The notes under the pieces are model-generated. The model was given only the letters and a program-made list of their open reading frames with translations, was not told where the DNA came from and made no database searches. The translations under genes were made by a program, and so were the position numbers. From positions 124,001 through 188,000 of the forward strand of contig JAQSEB010000127.1 in assembly GCA_030063045.1 (NCBI GenBank): a DNA stretch of 64,000 bases, written 5' to 3'. This DNA is from Pratylenchus scribneri (Eukaryota > Nematoda > Chromadorea > Rhabditida > Pratylenchidae). Below, in pieces: positions 37,961 to 54,180 of the stretch. Each line of letters opens with the position of its first letter. Position 1 is the stretch's first letter.

Positions 37961-40900
37961 CATAGAAAATTTCAATTTCATAAATTTCAAATACATGTAT
38001 GGTCTAGAATCTGCCTAAAAAATACTATTAGAAAAGATTGTGAGGAATAATATTAAAATTCCAAAGAGAAATAGCGATTTTAAACTTTTTCTCTTAAAAC
38101 TCATAGAAAATTTCAATTTCATAAATTTCAAATACATGTATGGTCTAGAATCTGCCTAAAAAATACTATTAGAAAAGATTGTGAGGAATAATATTAAAAT
38201 TCCAAAGAGAAATAGCGATTTTAAACTTTTTCTCTTAAAACTCATAGAAAATTTCAATTTCATAAATTTCAAATACATGTATGGTCTAGAATCTGCCTAA
38301 AAAATACTATTAGAAAAGATTGTGAGGAATAATATTAAAATTCCAAAGAGAAATAGCGATTTTAAACTTTTTCTCTTAAAACTCATAGAAAATTTCAATT
38401 TCATAAATTTCAAATACATGTATGGTCTAGAATCTGCCTAAAAAATACTATTAGAAAAGATTGTGAAGAATAATATTAAAATTCCAAAGAGAAATAGCGA
38501 TTTTAAACTTTTTCTCTTAAAACTCATAGAAAATTTCAATTTCATAAATTTCAAATACATGTATGGCCTAGAATCTGCCTAAAAAATACTAATAGAAAAG
38601 ATTGTCAGGAATAATATTAAAATTCCGAAGAGAAATAACGATTTTAAACTTTTTCTCTTAAAACTCATAGAAAATTTCAATTTCATAAATTTCAAATACA
38701 TGTATGGCCTAGAATCTGCTTAAAAAATACTATTAGAAAAGATTGTGAAGAATAATATTAAAATTCCAAAGAGAAATAGCGATTTTAAACTTTTTCTCTT
38801 AAAACTCATAGAAAATTTCAATTTCATAAATTTCAAATACATGTATGGCCTAGAATCTGCCTAAAAAATATTATTAGAAAAGATTGTGAGGAATAATATT
38901 AAAATTCCAAAGAGAAATAGCGATTTTAAACTTTTTCTCTTAAAACTCATAGAAAATTTCAATTTCATAAATTTCAAATACATGTATGGCCTAGAATCTG
39001 CCTAAAAAATACTATTAGAAAAGATTGTGAGGAATAATATTAAAATTCCAAAGAGAAATAGCGATTTTAAACTTTTTCTCTTAAAACTCATAGAAAATTT
39101 CAATTTCATAAATTTCAAATACATGTATGGTCTAGAATCTGCCTAAAAAATACTATTAGAAAAGATTGTGAGGAATAATATTAAAATTCCAAAGAGAAAT
39201 AGCGATTTTAAACTTTTTCTCTTAAAACTCATAGAAAATTTCAATTTCATAAATTTCAAATACATGTATGGTCTAGAATCTGCCTAAAAAATACTATTAG
39301 AAAAGATTGTGAGGAATAATATTAAAATTCCAAAGAGAAATAGCGATTTTAAACTTTTTCTCTTAAAACTCATAGAAAATTTCAATTTCATAAATTTCAA
39401 ATACATGTATGGTCTAGAATCTGCCTAAAAAATACTATTAGAAAAGATTGTGAGGAATAATATTAAAATTCCAAAGAGAAATAGCGATTTTAAACTTTTT
39501 CTCTTAAAACTCATAGAAAATTTCAATTTCATAAATTTCAAATACATGTATGGTCTAGAATCTGCCTAAAAAATACTATTAGAAAAGATTGTGAGGAATA
39601 ATATTAAAATTCCAAAGAGAAATAGCGATTTTAAACTTTTTCTCTTAAAACTCATAGAAAATTTCAATTTCATAAATTTCAAATACATGTATGGTCTAGA
39701 ATCTGCCTAAAAAATACTATTAGAAAAGATTGTGAGGAATAATATTAAAATTCCAAAGAGAAATAGCGATTTTAAAATTTTTCTCTTAAAACTCATAGAA
39801 AATTTCAATTTCATAAATTTCAAATACATGTATGGTCTAGAATCTGCCTAAAAAATACTATTAGAAAAGATTGTGAGGAATAATATTAAAATTCCAAAGA
39901 GAAATAGCGATTTTAAACTTTTTCTCTTAAAACTCATAGAAAATTTCAATTTCATAAATTTCAAATACATGTATGGCCTAGAATCTGCTTAATAAATACT
40001 ATTAGAAAAGATTGTGAGGAATAATATTAAAATTCCAAAGAGAAATAGCGATTTTAAACTTTTTCTCTTAAAACTCATAGAAAATTTCAATTTCATAAAT
40101 TTCAAATACATGTATGGTCTAGAATCTGCCTAAAAAATACTATTAGAAAAGATTGTGAGGAATAATATTAAAATTCCAAAGAGAAATAGCGATTTTAAAC
40201 TTTTTCTCTTAAAACTCATAGAAAATTTCAATTTCATAAATTTCAAATACATGTATGCTAGAATCTGCCTAAAAATATTATTAGAAAAGATTGTGAGGAA
40301 TAATATTAAAATTCCAAAGAGAAATAGCGATTTTAAACTTTTTCTCTTAAAACTCATAGAAAATTTTAATTTCATAAATTTCAAATACATGTATGGTCTA
40401 GAATCTGCCTAAAAAATACTATTAGAAAAGATTGTGAGGAATAATATTAAAATTCCAAAGAGAAATAGCGATTTTAAACTTTTTCTCTTAAAACTCATAG
40501 AAAATTTCAATTTCATAAATTTCAAATACATGTATGGTCTAGAATCTGCCTAAAAAATACTATTAGAAAAGATTGTGAGGAATAATATTAAAATTCCAAA
40601 GAGAAATAGCGATTTTAAACTTTTTCTCTTAAAACTCATAGAAAATTTCAATTTCATAAATTTCAAATACATGTATGGTCTAGAATCTGCCTAAAAAATA
40701 CTATTAGAAAAGATTGTGAGGAATAATATTAAAATTCCAAAGAGAAATAGCGATTTTAAACTTTATCTCTTAAAACTCATAGAAAATTTCAATTTCATAA
40801 ATTTCAAATACATGTATGGCCTAGAATCTGCCTAAAAAATATTATTAGAAAAGATTGTGAGGAATAATATTAAAATTCCAAAGAGAAATAGCGATTTTAA

Positions 40901-43900
40901 ACTTTTTCTCTTAAAACTCATAGAAAATTTCAATTTCATAAATTTCAAATACATGTATGGTCTAGAATCTGCCTAAAAAATACTATTAGAAAAGATTGTG
41001 AGGAATAATATTAAAATTCCAAAGAGAAATAGCGATTTTAAACTTTTTCTTTAAAACTCATAGAAAATTTCAATTTCATAAATTTCAAATACATGTATGG
41101 TCTAGAATCTGCCTAAAAAATACTATTAGAAAAGATTGTGAGGAATAATATTAAAATTCCAAAGAGAAATAGCGATTTTAAACTTTTTCTCTTAAAACTC
41201 ATAGAAAATTTCAATTTCATAAATTTCAAATACATGTATGGTCTAGAATCTGCCTAAAAAATACTATTAGAAAAGATTGTGAGGAATAATATTAAAATTC
41301 CAAAGAGAAATAGCGATTTTAAACTTTTTCTCTTAAAACTCATAGAAAATTTCAATTTCATAAATTTCAAATACATGTATGGTCTAGAATCTGCCTAAAA
41401 AATACTATTAGAAAAGATTGTGAGGAAAAATATTAAAATTCCAAAGAGAAATAGCGATTTTAAACTTTTCTTTAAAACTCATAGAAAATTTCAATTTCAT
41501 AAATTTCAAATACATGTATGGTCTAGAATCTGCCTAAAAAATACTATTAGAAAAGATTGTGAGGAATAATATTAAAATTCCAAAGAGAAATAGCGATTTT
41601 AAACTTTTTCTCTTAAAACTCATAGAAAATTTCAATTTCATGAATTTCAAATACATGTATGGTCTAGAATCTGCCTAAAAAATACTATTAGAAAAGATTG
41701 TGAGGAATAATATTAAAATTCCAAAGAGAAATAGCGATTTTAAACTTTTTCTCTTAAAACTCATAGAAAATTTCAATTTCATAAATTTCAAATACATGTA
41801 TGGCCTAGAATCTGCTTAAAAAATACTAATAGAAAAGATTGTGGGGAGTAATATTAAAATTCCAAAGAGAAATAATGATTTTAAACTTTTTCTCTTAAAA
41901 CTCATAGAAAATTTCAATTTCATAAATTTCAAATACATGTATGGTCTAGAATCTGCTTAAAAAATACTAATAGAAAAGATTGTGGGGAGTAATATTAAAA
42001 TTCCAAAGAGAAATAATGATTTTAAACTTTTTCTCTTAAAACTCATAGAAAATTTCAATTTCATAAATTTCAAATACATGTATGGCCTAGAATCTGCTTA
42101 AAAAATACTATTAGGAAAGATTGTGAGGAATAATATTAAAATTCCAAAGAGAAATAGCGATTTTAAACTTTTTCTTTAAAACTCATAGAAAATTTCAATT
42201 TCATAAATTTCAAATACATGTATGGTCTAGAATCTGCCTAAAAAATACTATTAGAAAAGATTGTGAGGAATAATATTAAAATTCCAAAGAGAAATAGCGA
42301 TTTTAAACTTTTTCTCTTAAAACTCATAGAAAATTTCAATTTCATAAATTTCAAATACATGTATGGTCTAGAATCTGCCTAAAAAATACTATTAGAAAAG
42401 ATTGTGAGGAATAATATTAAAATTCCAAAGAGAAATAGCGATTTTAAACTTTTTCTCTTAAAACTCATAGAAAATTTCAATTTCATAAATTTCAAATACA
42501 TGTATGGTCTAGAATCTGCCTAAAAAATACTATTAGAAAAGATTGTGAGGAATAATATTAAAATTCCAAAGAGAAATAGCGATTTTAAACTTTTTCTCTT
42601 AAAACTCATAGAAAATTTCAATTTCATGAATTTCAAATACATGTATGGTCTAGAATCTGCCTAAAAAATACTATTAGAAAAGATTGTGAGGAATAATATT
42701 AAAATTCCAAAGAGAAATAGCGATTTTAAACTTTTTCTCTTAAAACTCATAGAAAATTTCAATTTCATAAATTTCAAATACATGTATGGCCTAGAATCTG
42801 CTTAAAAAATACTAATAGAAAAGATTGTGGGGAGTAATATTAAAATTCCAAAGAGAAATAATGATTTTAAACTTTTTCTCTTAAAACTCATAGAAAATTT
42901 CAATTTCATAAATTTCAAATACATGTATGGCCTAGAATCTGCTTAAAAAATACTATTAGGAAAGATTGTGAGGAATAATATTAAAATTCCAAAGAGAAAT
43001 AGTGATTTTAAACTTTTTCTCTTAAAACTCATAGAAAATTTCAATTTCATAAATTTCAAATACATGTATGGTCTAGAATCTGCCTAAAAAATACTATTAG
43101 AAAAGATTGTGAGGAATAATATTAAAATTCCAAAGAGAAATAGCGATTTTAAACTTTTTCTCTTAAAACTCATAGAAAATTTCAATTTCATAAATTTCAA
43201 ATACATGTATGGCCTAGAATCTGCCTAAAAAATATTATTAGAAAAGATTGTGAGGAATAATATTAAAATTCCAAAGAGAAATAGCGATTTTAAACTTTTT
43301 CTCTTAAAACTCATAGAAAATTTCAATTTCATAAATTTCAAATACATGTATGGTCTAGAATCTGCCTAAAAAATACTATTAGAAAAGATTGTGAGGAATA
43401 ATATTAAAATTCCAAAGAGAAATAGCGATTTTAAACTTTTTCTCTTAAAACTCATAGAAAATTTCAATTTCATAAATTTCAAATACATGTATGGTCTAGA
43501 ATCTGCCTAAAAAATACTATTAGAAAGGATTGTGAGGAATAATATTAAAATTCCAAAGAGAAATAGCGATTTTAAACTTTTTCTCTTAAAACTCATAGAA
43601 AATTTCAATTTCATAAATTTCAAATACATGTATGGTCTAGAATCTGCCTAAAAAATACTATTAGAAAAGATTGTGAGGAATAATATTAAAATTCCAAAGA
43701 GAAATAGCGATTTTAAACTTTTTCTCTTAAAACTCATAGAAAATTTCAATTTCATAAATTTCAAATACATGTATGGTCTAGAATCTGCCTAAAAAATACT
43801 ATTAGAAAAGATTGTGAGGAATAATATTAAAATTCCAAAGAGAAATAGCGATTTTAAACTTTTTCTCTTAAAACTCATAGAAAATTTCAATTTCATAAAT

Positions 43901-46105
43901 TTCAAATACATGTATGGCCTAGAATCTGCCTAAAAAATACTAATAGAAAAGATTGTCAGGAATAATATTAAAATTCCGAAGAGAAATAACGATTTTAAAC
44001 TTTTTCTCTTAAAACTCATAGAAAATTTCAATTTCATAAATTTCAAATACATGTATGGCCTAGAATCTGCTTAAAAAATACTATTAGAAAAGATTGTGAA
44101 GAATAATATTAAAATTCCAAAGAGAAATAGCGATTTTAAACTTTTTCTCTTAAAACTCATAGAAAATTTCAATTTCATAAATTTCAAATACATGTATGGC
44201 CTAGAATCTGCCTAAAAAATACTAATAGAAAAGATTGTCAGGAATAATATTAAAATTCCGAAGAGAAATAGCGATTTTAAACTTTTTCTCTTAAAACTCA
44301 TAGAAAATTTCAATTTCATAAATTTCAAATACATGTATGGCCTAGAATCTGCTTAAAAAATACTATTAGAAAAGATTGTGAAGAATAATATTAAAATTCC
44401 AAAGAGAAATAGCGATTTTAAACTTTTTCTCTTAAAACTCATAGAAAATTTCAATTTCATAAATTTCAAATACATGTATGGTCTAGAATCTGCCTAAAAA
44501 ATACTATTAGAAAAGATTGTGAGGAATAATATTAAAATTCCAAAGAGAAATAGCGATTTTAAACTTTTTCTCTTAAAACTCATAGAAAATTTCAATTTCA
44601 TAAATTTCAAATACATGTATGGTCTAGAATCTGCCTAAAAAATACTATTAGAAAAGATTGTGAGGAATAATATTAAAATTCCAAAGAGAAATAGCGATTT
44701 TAAACTTTTTCTCTTAAAACTCATAGAAAATTTCAATTTCATAAATTTCAAATACATGTATGGTCTAGAATCTGCCTAAAAAATACTATTAGAAAAGATT
44801 GTGAGGAATAATATTAAAATTCCAAAGAGAAATAGCGATTTTAAACTTTTTCTCTTAAAACTCATAGAAAATTTCAATTTCATAAATTTCAAATACATGT
44901 ATGGCCTAGAATCTGCCTAAAAAATACTAATAGAAAAGATTGTCAGGAATAATATTAAAATTCCGAAGAGAAATAACGATTTTAAACTTTTTCTCTTAAA
45001 ACTCATAGAAAATTTCAATTTCATAAATTTCAAATACATGTATGGCCTAGAATCTGCTTAAAAAATACTATTAGAAAAGATTGTGAAGAATAATATTAAA
45101 ATTCCAAAGAGAAATAGCGATTTTAAACTTTTTCTCTTAAAACTCATAGAAAATTTCAATTTCATAAATTTCAAATACATGTATGGCCTAGAATCTGCCT
45201 AAAAAATACTAATAGAAAAGATTGTCAGGAATAATATTAAAATTCCGAAGAGAAATAGCGATTTTAAACTTTTTCTCTTAAAACTCATAGAAAATTTCAA
45301 TTTCATAAATTTCAAATACATGTATGGCCTAGAATCTGCTTAAAAAATACTATTAGAAAAGATTGTGAAGAATAATATTAAAATTCCAAAGAGAAATAGT
45401 GATTTTAAACTTTTTCTCTTAAAACTCATAGAAAATTTCAATTTCATAAATTTCAAATACATGTATGGTCTAGAATCTGCCTAAAAAATACTATTAGAAA
45501 AGATTGTGAGGAATAATATTAAAATTCCAAAGAGAAATAGCGATTTTAAACTTTTTCTCTTAAAACTCATAGAAAATTTCAATTTCATAAATTTCAAATA
45601 CATGTATGGTCTAGAATCTGCCTAAAAAATACTATTAGAAAAGATTGTGAGGAATAATATTAAAATTCCAAAGAGAAATAGCGATTTTAAACTTTTTCTC
45701 TTAAAACTCATAGAAAATTTCAATTTCATAAATTTCAAATACATGTATGGTCTAGAATCTGCCTAAAAAATACTATTAGAAAAGATTGTGAGGAATAATA
45801 TTAAAATTCCAAAGAGAAATAGCGATTTTAAACTTTTTCTCTTAAAACTCATAGAAAATTTCAATTTCATAAATTTCAAATACATGTATGGTCTAGAATC
45901 TGCCTAAAAAATACTATTAGAAAAGATTGTGAGGAATAATATTAAAATTCCAAAGAGAAATAGCGATTTTAAACTTTTTCTCTTAAAACTCATAGAAAAT
46001 TTCAATTTCATAAATTTCAAATACATGTATGGTCTAGAATCTGCCTAAAAAATACTATTAGAAAAGATTGTGAGGAATAATATTAAAATTCCAAAGAGAA
46101 ATAGC

Positions 46106-48422
46106 AATTTTAAACTTTTTCTCTTAAAACTCATAGAAAATTTCAATTTCATAAATTTCAAATACATGTATGGTCTAGAATCTGCCTAAAAAATACTATT
46201 AGAAAAGATTGTGAGGAATAATATTAAAATTCCAAAGAGAAATAGCGATTTTAAACTTTTTCTCTTAAAACTCATAGAAAATTTCAATTTCATAAATTTC
46301 AAATACATGTATGGTCTAGAATCTGCCTAAAAAATACTATTAGAAAAGATTGTGAGGAATAATATTAAAATTCCAAAGAGAAATAGCGATTTTAAACTTT
46401 TTCTCTTAAAACTCATAGAAAATTTCAATTTCATAAATTTCAAATACATGTATGGTCTAGAATCTGCCTAAAAAATACTATTAGAAAAGATTGTGAGGAA
46501 TAATATTAAAATTCCAAAGAGAAATAGCGATTTTAAACTTTTTCTCTTAAAACTCATAGAAAATTTCAATTTCATAAATTTCAAATACATGTATGGCCTA
46601 GAATCTGCTTAAAAAATACTAATAGAAAAGATTGTGGGGAGTAATATTAAAATTCCAAAGAGAAATAATGATTTTAAACTTTTTCTCTTAAAACTCATAG
46701 AAAATTTCAATTTCATAAATTTCAAATACATGTATGGCCTAGAATCTGCTTAAAAAATACTATTAGGAAAGATTGTGAGGAATAATATTAAAATTCCAAA
46801 GAGAAATAGCGATTTTAAACTTTTTCTCTTAAAACTCATAGAAAATTTCAATTTCATAAATTTCAAATACATGTATGGCCTAGAATCTGCCTAAAAAATA
46901 CTAATAGAAAAGATTGTCAGGAATAATATTAAAATTCCGAAGAGAAATAACGATTTTAAACTTTTTCTCTTAAAACTCATAGAAAATTTCAATTTCATAA
47001 ATTTCAAATACATGTATGGCCTAGAATCTGCTTAAAAAATACTATTAGAAAAGATTGTGAAGAATAATATTAAAATTCCAAAGAGAAATAGCGATTTTAA
47101 ACTTTTTCTCTTAAAACTCATAGAAAATTTCAATTTCATAAATTTCAAATACATGTATGGCCTAGAATCTGCTTAAAAAATACTATTAGGAAAGATTGTG
47201 AGGAATAATATTAAAATTCCAAAGAGAAATAGCGATTTTAAACTTTTTCTCTTAAAACTCATAGAAAATTTCAATTTCATAAATTTCAAATACATGTATG
47301 GCCTAGAATCTGCTTAAAAAATACTAATAGAAAAGATTGTGGGGAGTAATATTAAAATTCCAAAGAGAAATAATGATTTTAAACTTTTTCTCTTAAAACT
47401 CATAGAAAATTTCAATTTCATAAATTTCAAATACGTGTATGGCCTAGAATCTGCTTAAAAAATACTATTAGAAAAGATTGTGAGGAATAATATTAAAATT
47501 CCAAAGAGAAATAGCGATTTTAAACTTTTTCTCTTAAAACTCATAGAAAATTTCAATTTCATAAATTTCAAATACATGTATGGTCTAGAATCTGCCTAAA
47601 AAATACTATTAGAAAAGATTGTGAGGAATAATATTAAAATTCCAAAGAGAAATAGCGATTTTAAACTTTTTCTCTTAAAACTCATAGAAAATTTCAATTT
47701 CATAAATTTCAAATACATGTATGGTCTAGAATCTGCCTAAAAAATACTATTAGAAAAGATTGTGAGGAATAATATTAAAATTCCAAAGAGAAATAGCAAT
47801 TTTAAACTTTTTCTCTTAAAACTCATAGAAAATTTCAATTTCATAAATTTCAAATACATGTATGGTCTAGAATCTGCCTAAAAAATACTATTAGAAAAGA
47901 TTGTGAGGAATAATATTAAAATTCCAAAGAGAAATAGCGATTTTAAACTTTTTCTCTTAAAACTCATAGAAAATTTCAATTTCATAAATTTCAAATACAT
48001 GTATGGTCTAGAATCTGCCTAAAAAATACTATTAGAAAAGATTGTGAGGAATAATATTAAAATTCCAAAGAGAAATAGCGATTTTAAACTTTTTCTCTTA
48101 AAACTCATAGAAAATTTCAATTTCATAAATTTCAAATACATGTATGGTCTAGAATCTGCCTAAAAAATACTATTAGAAAAGATTGTGAGGAATAATATTA
48201 AAATTCCAAAGAGAAATAGCGATTTTAAACTTTTTCTCTTAAAACTCATAGAAAATTTCAATTTCATAAATTTCAAATACATGTATGGTCTAGAATCTGC
48301 CTAAAAAATACAATTAGAAAAGATTGTGAGGAATAATATTAAAATTCCAAAGAGAAATAGCGATTTTAAACTTTTTCTCTTAAAACTCATAGAAAATTTC
48401 AATTTCATAAATTTCAAATACG
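46106..48422 (+). repeat. 12-unit and 7-unit block duplications
   Basis: A GCAatt change at 46106 recurs at 47798, 1,692 bp (12 units) away. A tacGtgtatgg change at 47435 recurs at 48422, 987 bp (7 units) away. The two blocks overlap, so more than one copying event affected this stretch. Confidence 0.75.
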
Positions 48423-51400
48423 TGTATGGCCTAGAATCTGCTTAAAAAATACTATTAGAAAAGATTGTGAAGAATAATATTAAAATTCCAAAGAGAAATA
48501 GCGATTTTAAACTTTTTCTCTTAAAACTCATAGAAAATTTCAATTTCATAAATTTCAAATACATGTATGGCCTAGAATCTGCCTAAAAAATACTAATAGA
48601 AAAGATTGTCAGGAATAATATTAAAATTCCGAAGAGAAATAACGATTTTAAACTTTTTCTCTTAAAACTCATAGAAAATTTCAATTTCATAAATTTCAAA
48701 TACATGTATGGCCTAGAATCTGCTTAAAAAATACTATTAGAAAAGATTGTGAAGAATAATATTAAAATTCCAAAGAGAAATAGCGATTTTAAACTTTTTC
48801 TCTTAAAACTCATAGAAAATTTCAATTTCATAAATTTCAAATACATGTATGGCCTAGAATCTGCTTAAAAAATACTATTAGAAAAGATTGTGAAGAATAA
48901 TATTAAAATTCCAAAGAGAAATAGCGATTTTAAACTTTTTCTCTTAAAACTCATAGAAAATTTCAATTTCATAAATTTCAAATACATGTATGGCCTAGAA
49001 TCTGCCTAAAAAATACTAATAGAAAAGATTGTCAGGAATAATATTAAAATTCCGAAGAGAAATAGCGATTTTAAACTTTTTCTCTTAAAACTCATAGAAA
49101 ATTTCAATTTCATAAATTTCAAATACATGTATGGCCTAGAATCTGCTTAAAAAATACTATTAGAAAAGATTGTGAAGAATAATATTAAAATTCCAAAGAG
49201 AAATAGCGATTTTAAACTTTTTCTCTTAAAACTCATAGAAAATTTCAATTTCATAAATTTCAAATACATGTATGGCCTAGAATCTGCCTAAAAAATACTA
49301 ATAGAAAAGATTGTCAGGAATAATATTAAAATTCCGAAGAGAAATAACGATTTTAAACTTTTTCTCTTAAAACTCATAGAAAATTTCAATTTCATAAATT
49401 TCAAATACATGTATGGCCTAGAATCTGCTTAAAAAATACTATTAGAAAAGATTGTGAAGAATAATATTAAAATTCCAAAGAGAAATAGCGATTTTAAACT
49501 TTTTCTCTTAAAACTCATAGAAAATTTCAATTTCATAAATTTCAAATACATGTATGGCCTAGAATCTGCCTAAAAAATACTAATAGAAAAGATTGTCAGG
49601 AATAATATTAAAATTCCGAAGAGAAATAACGATTTTAAACTTTTTCTCTTAAAACTCATAGAAAATTTCAATTTCATAAATTTCAAATACATGTATGGCC
49701 TAGAATCTGCTTAAAAAATACTATTAGAAAAGATTGTGAAGAATAATATTAAAATTCCAAAGAGAAATAGCGATTTTAAACTTTTTCTCTTAAAACTCAT
49801 AGAAAATTTCAATTTCATAAATTTCAAATACATGTATGGCCTAGAATCTGCCTAAAAAATACTATTAGAAAAGATTGTCAGGAATAATATTAAAATTCCG
49901 AAGAGAAATAACGATTTTAAACTTTTTCTCTTAAAACTCATAGAAAATTTCAATTTCATAAATTTCAAATACATGTATGGCCTAGAATCTGCTAAAAAAA
50001 TACTATTAGAAAAGATTGTGAAGAATAATATTAAAATTCCAAAGAGAAATAGCGATTTTAAACTTTTTCTCTTAAAACTCATAGAAAATTTCAATTTCAT
50101 AAATTTCAAATACATGTATGGTCTAGAATCTGCCTAAAAAATACTATTAGAAAAGATTGTGAGGAATAATATTAAAATTCCAAAGAGAAATAGCGATTTT
50201 AAACTTTTTCTCTTAAAACTCATAGAAAATTTCAATTTCATAAATTTCAAATACATGTATGGTCTAGAATCTGCCTAAAAAATACTATTAGAAAAGATTG
50301 TGAAGAATAATATTAAAATTCCAAAGAGAAATAGCGATTTTAAACTTTTTCTCTTAAAACTCATAGAAAATTTCAATTTCATAAATTTCAAATACATGTA
50401 TGGCCTAGAATCTGCCTAAAAAATACTAATAGAAAAGATTGTCAGGAATAATATTAAAATTCCGAAGAGAAATAACGATTTTAAACTTTTTCTCTTAAAA
50501 CTCATAGAAAATTTCAATTTCATAAATTTCAAATACATGTATGGCCTAGAATCTGCTTAAAAAATACTATTAGAAAAGATTGTGAAGAATAATATTAAAA
50601 TTCCAAAGAGAAATAGCGATTTTAAACTTTTTCTCTTAAAACTCATAGAAAATTTCAATTTCATAAATTTCAAATACATGTATGGCCTAGAATCTGCTTA
50701 AAAAATACTATTAGAAAAGATTGTGAGGAATAATATTAAAATTCCAAAGAGAAATAGCGATTTTAAACTTTTTCTCTTAAAACTCATAGAAAATTTCAAT
50801 TTCATAAATTTCAATTACATGTATGGCCTAGAATCTGCTTAAAAAATACTATTAGAAAAGATTGTGAAGAATAATATTAAAATTCCAAAGAGAAATAGCG
50901 ATTTTAAACTTTTTCTCTTAAAACTCATAGAAAATTTCAATTTCATAAATTTCAAATACATGTATGGTCTAGAATCTGCCTAAAAAATACTATTAGAAAA
51001 GATTGTGAGGAATAATATTAAAATTCCAAAGAGAAATAGCGATTTTAAACTTTTTCTCTTAAAACTCATAGAAAATTTCAATTTCATAAATTTCAAATAC
51101 ATGTATGGTCTAGAATCTGCCTAAAAAATACTATTAGAAAAGATTGTGAGGAATAATATTAAAATTCCAAAGAGAAATAGCGATTTTAAACTTTTTCTCT
51201 TAAAACTCATAGAAAATTTCAATTTCATAAATTTCAAATACATGTATGGTCTAGAATCTGCCTAAAAAATACTATTAGAAAAGATTGTGAGGAATAATAT
51301 TAAAATTCCAAAGAGAAATAGCGATTTTAAACTTTTTCTCTTAAAACTCATAGAAAATTTCAATTTCATAAATTTCAAATACATGTATGGTCTAGAATCT

Positions 51401-53109
51401 GCCTAAAAAATACTATTAGAAAAGATTGTGAAGAATAATATTAAAATTCCAAAGAGAAATAGCGATTTTAAACTTTTTCTCTTAAAACTCATAGAAAATT
51501 TCAATTTCATAAATTTCAAATACATGTATGGCCTAGAATCTGCCTAAAAAATACTAATAGAAAAGATTGTCAGGAATAATATTAAAATTCCGAAGAGAAA
51601 TAACGATTTTAAACTTTTTCTCTTAAAACTCATAGAAAATTTCAATTTCATAAATTTCAAATACATGTATGGCCTAGAATCTGCTTAAAAAATACTATTA
51701 GAAAAGATTGTGAAGAATAATATTAAAATTCCAAAGAGAAATAGCGATTTTAAACTTTTTCTCTTAAAACTCATAGAAAATTTCAATTTCATAAATTTCA
51801 AATACATGTATGGCCTAGAATCTGCTTAAAAAATACTATTAGAAAAGATTGTGAAGAATAATATTAAAATTCCAAAGAGAAATAGCGATTTTAAACTTTT
51901 TCTCTTAAAACTCATAGAAAATTTCAATTTCATAAATTTCAAATACATGTATGGCCTAGAATCTGCCTAAAAAATACTAATAGAAAAGATTGTCAGGAAT
52001 AATATTAAAATTCCGAAGAGAAATAACGATTTTAAACTTTTTCTCTTAAAACTCATAGAAAATTTCAATTTCATAAATTTCAAATACATGTATGGCCTAG
52101 AATCTGCTTAAAAAATACTATTAGAAAAGATTGTGAAGAATAATATTAAAATTCCAAAGAGAAAGAGCGATTTTAAACTTTTTCTCTTAAAACTCATAGA
52201 AAATTTCAATTTCATAAATTTCAAATACATGTATGGCCTAGAATCTGCTTAAAAAATACTAATAGAAAAGATTGTGAGGAATAATATTAAAATTCCAAAG
52301 AGAAATAGCGATTTTAAACTTTTTCTCTTAAAACTCATAGAAAATTTCAATTTCATAAATTTCAAATACATGTATGGTCTAGAATCTGCCTAAAAAATAC
52401 TATTAGAAAAGATTGTGAGGAATAATATTAAAATTCCAAAGAGAAATAGCGATTTTAAACTTTTTCTCTTAAAACTCATAGAAAATTTCAATTTCATAAA
52501 TTTCAAATACATGTATGGTCTAGAATCTGCCTAAAAAATACTATTAGAAAAGATTGTGAAGAATAATATTAAAATTCCAAAGAGAAATAGCGATTTTAAA
52601 CTTTTTCTCTTAAAACTCATAGAAAATTTCAATTTCATAAATTTCAAATACATGTATGGCCTAGAATCTGCCTAAAAAATACTAATAGAAAAGATTGTCA
52701 GGAATAATATTAAAATTCCGAAGAGAAATAACGATTTTAAATTTTTTCTCTTAAAACTCATAGAAAATTTCAATTTCATAAATTTCAAATACATGTATGG
52801 CCTAGAATCTGCTTAAAAAATACTATTAGAAAAGATTGTGAAGAATAATATTAAAATTCCAAAGAGAAATAGCGATTTTAAACTTTTTCTCTTAAAACTC
52901 ATAGAAAATTTCAATTTCATAAATTTCAAATACATGTATGGCCTAGAATCTGCTTAAAAAATACTATTAAAAAAGATTGTGAAGAATAATATTAAAATTC
53001 CAAAGAGAAATAGCGATTTTAAACTTTTTCTCTTAAAACTCATAGAAAATTTCAATTTCATAAATTTCAAATACATGTATGGCCTAGAATCTGCCTAAAA
53101 AATACTAAT

Positions 53110-54180
53110 AGAAAAGATTGTCAGGAATAATATTAAAATTCCGAAGAGAAATAGCGATTTTAAACTTTTTCTCTTAAAACTCATAGAAAATTTCAATTTC
53201 ATAAATTTCAAATACATGTATGGCCTAGAATCTGCTTAAAAAATACTATTAGAAAAGATTGTGAAGAATAATATTAAAATTCCAAAGAGAAATAGCGATT
53301 TTAAACTTTTTCTCTTAAAACTCATAGAAAATTTCAATTTCATAAATTTCAAATACATGTATGGCCTAGAATCTGCCTAAAAAATACTAATAGAAAAGAT
53401 TGTCAGGAATAATATTAAAATTCCGAAGAGAAATAACGATTTTAAACTTTTTCTCTTAAAACTCATAGAAAATTTCAATTTCATAAATTTCAAATACATG
53501 TATGGCCTAGAATCTGCTTAAAAAATACTATTAGAAAAGATTGTGAAGAATAATATTAAAATTCCAAAGAGAAATAGCGATTTTAAACTTTTTCTCTTAA
53601 AACTCATAGAAAATTTCAATTTCATAAATTTCAAATACATGTATGGCCTAGAATCTGCCTAAAAAATACTAATAGAAAAGATTGTCAGGAATAATATTAA
53701 AATTCCGAAGAGAAATAACGATTTTAAACTTTTTCTCTTAAAACTCATAGAAAATTTCAATTTCATAAATTTCAAATACATGTATGGCCTAGAATCTGCT
53801 TAAAAAATACTATTAGAAAAGATTGTGAAGAATAATATTAAAATTCCAAAGAGAAATAGCGATTTTAAACTTTTTCTCTTAAAACTCATAGAAAATTTCA
53901 ATTTCATAAATTTCAAATACATGTATGGCCTAGAATCTGCCTAAAAAATACTAATAGAAAAGATTGTCAGGAATAATATTAAAATTCCGAAGAGAAATAA
54001 CGATTTTAAAACTTTTTCTCTTAAAACTCATAGAAAATTTCAATTTCATAAATTTCAAATACATGTATGGCCTAGAATCTGCTTAAAAAATACTATTAGA
54101 AAAGATTGTGAAGAATAATATTAAAATTCCAAAGAGAAATAGCGATTTTAAACTTTTTCTCTTAAAACTCATAGAAAATT
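53110..54180 (+). repeat. Uninterrupted run of the 282-bp dimer
   Basis: Four CAGGAA/GAAGAA pairs stand in a row (CAGGAA units near 53120, 53401, 53684 and 53967). A one-base A insertion at 54010 (ttaaaActt) marks the last CAGGAA unit. The same insertion recurs near 54716 and 55139, so it was copied with its unit. Confidence 0.8.

Noticed and set aside
40130..40412. Overlapping open frames on both strands near 40.2 kb
   Set aside because: They come from small deletions (near 40257 and 40270) that shift the repeat frame past the normal stop. The same DNA is ordinary satellite.
49852..50115. Minus-strand 87-codon frame near 50 kb
   Set aside because: A single base change in one monomer (gcTAaaaa at about 49993) removes the stop between two units. 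No sign of a gene.
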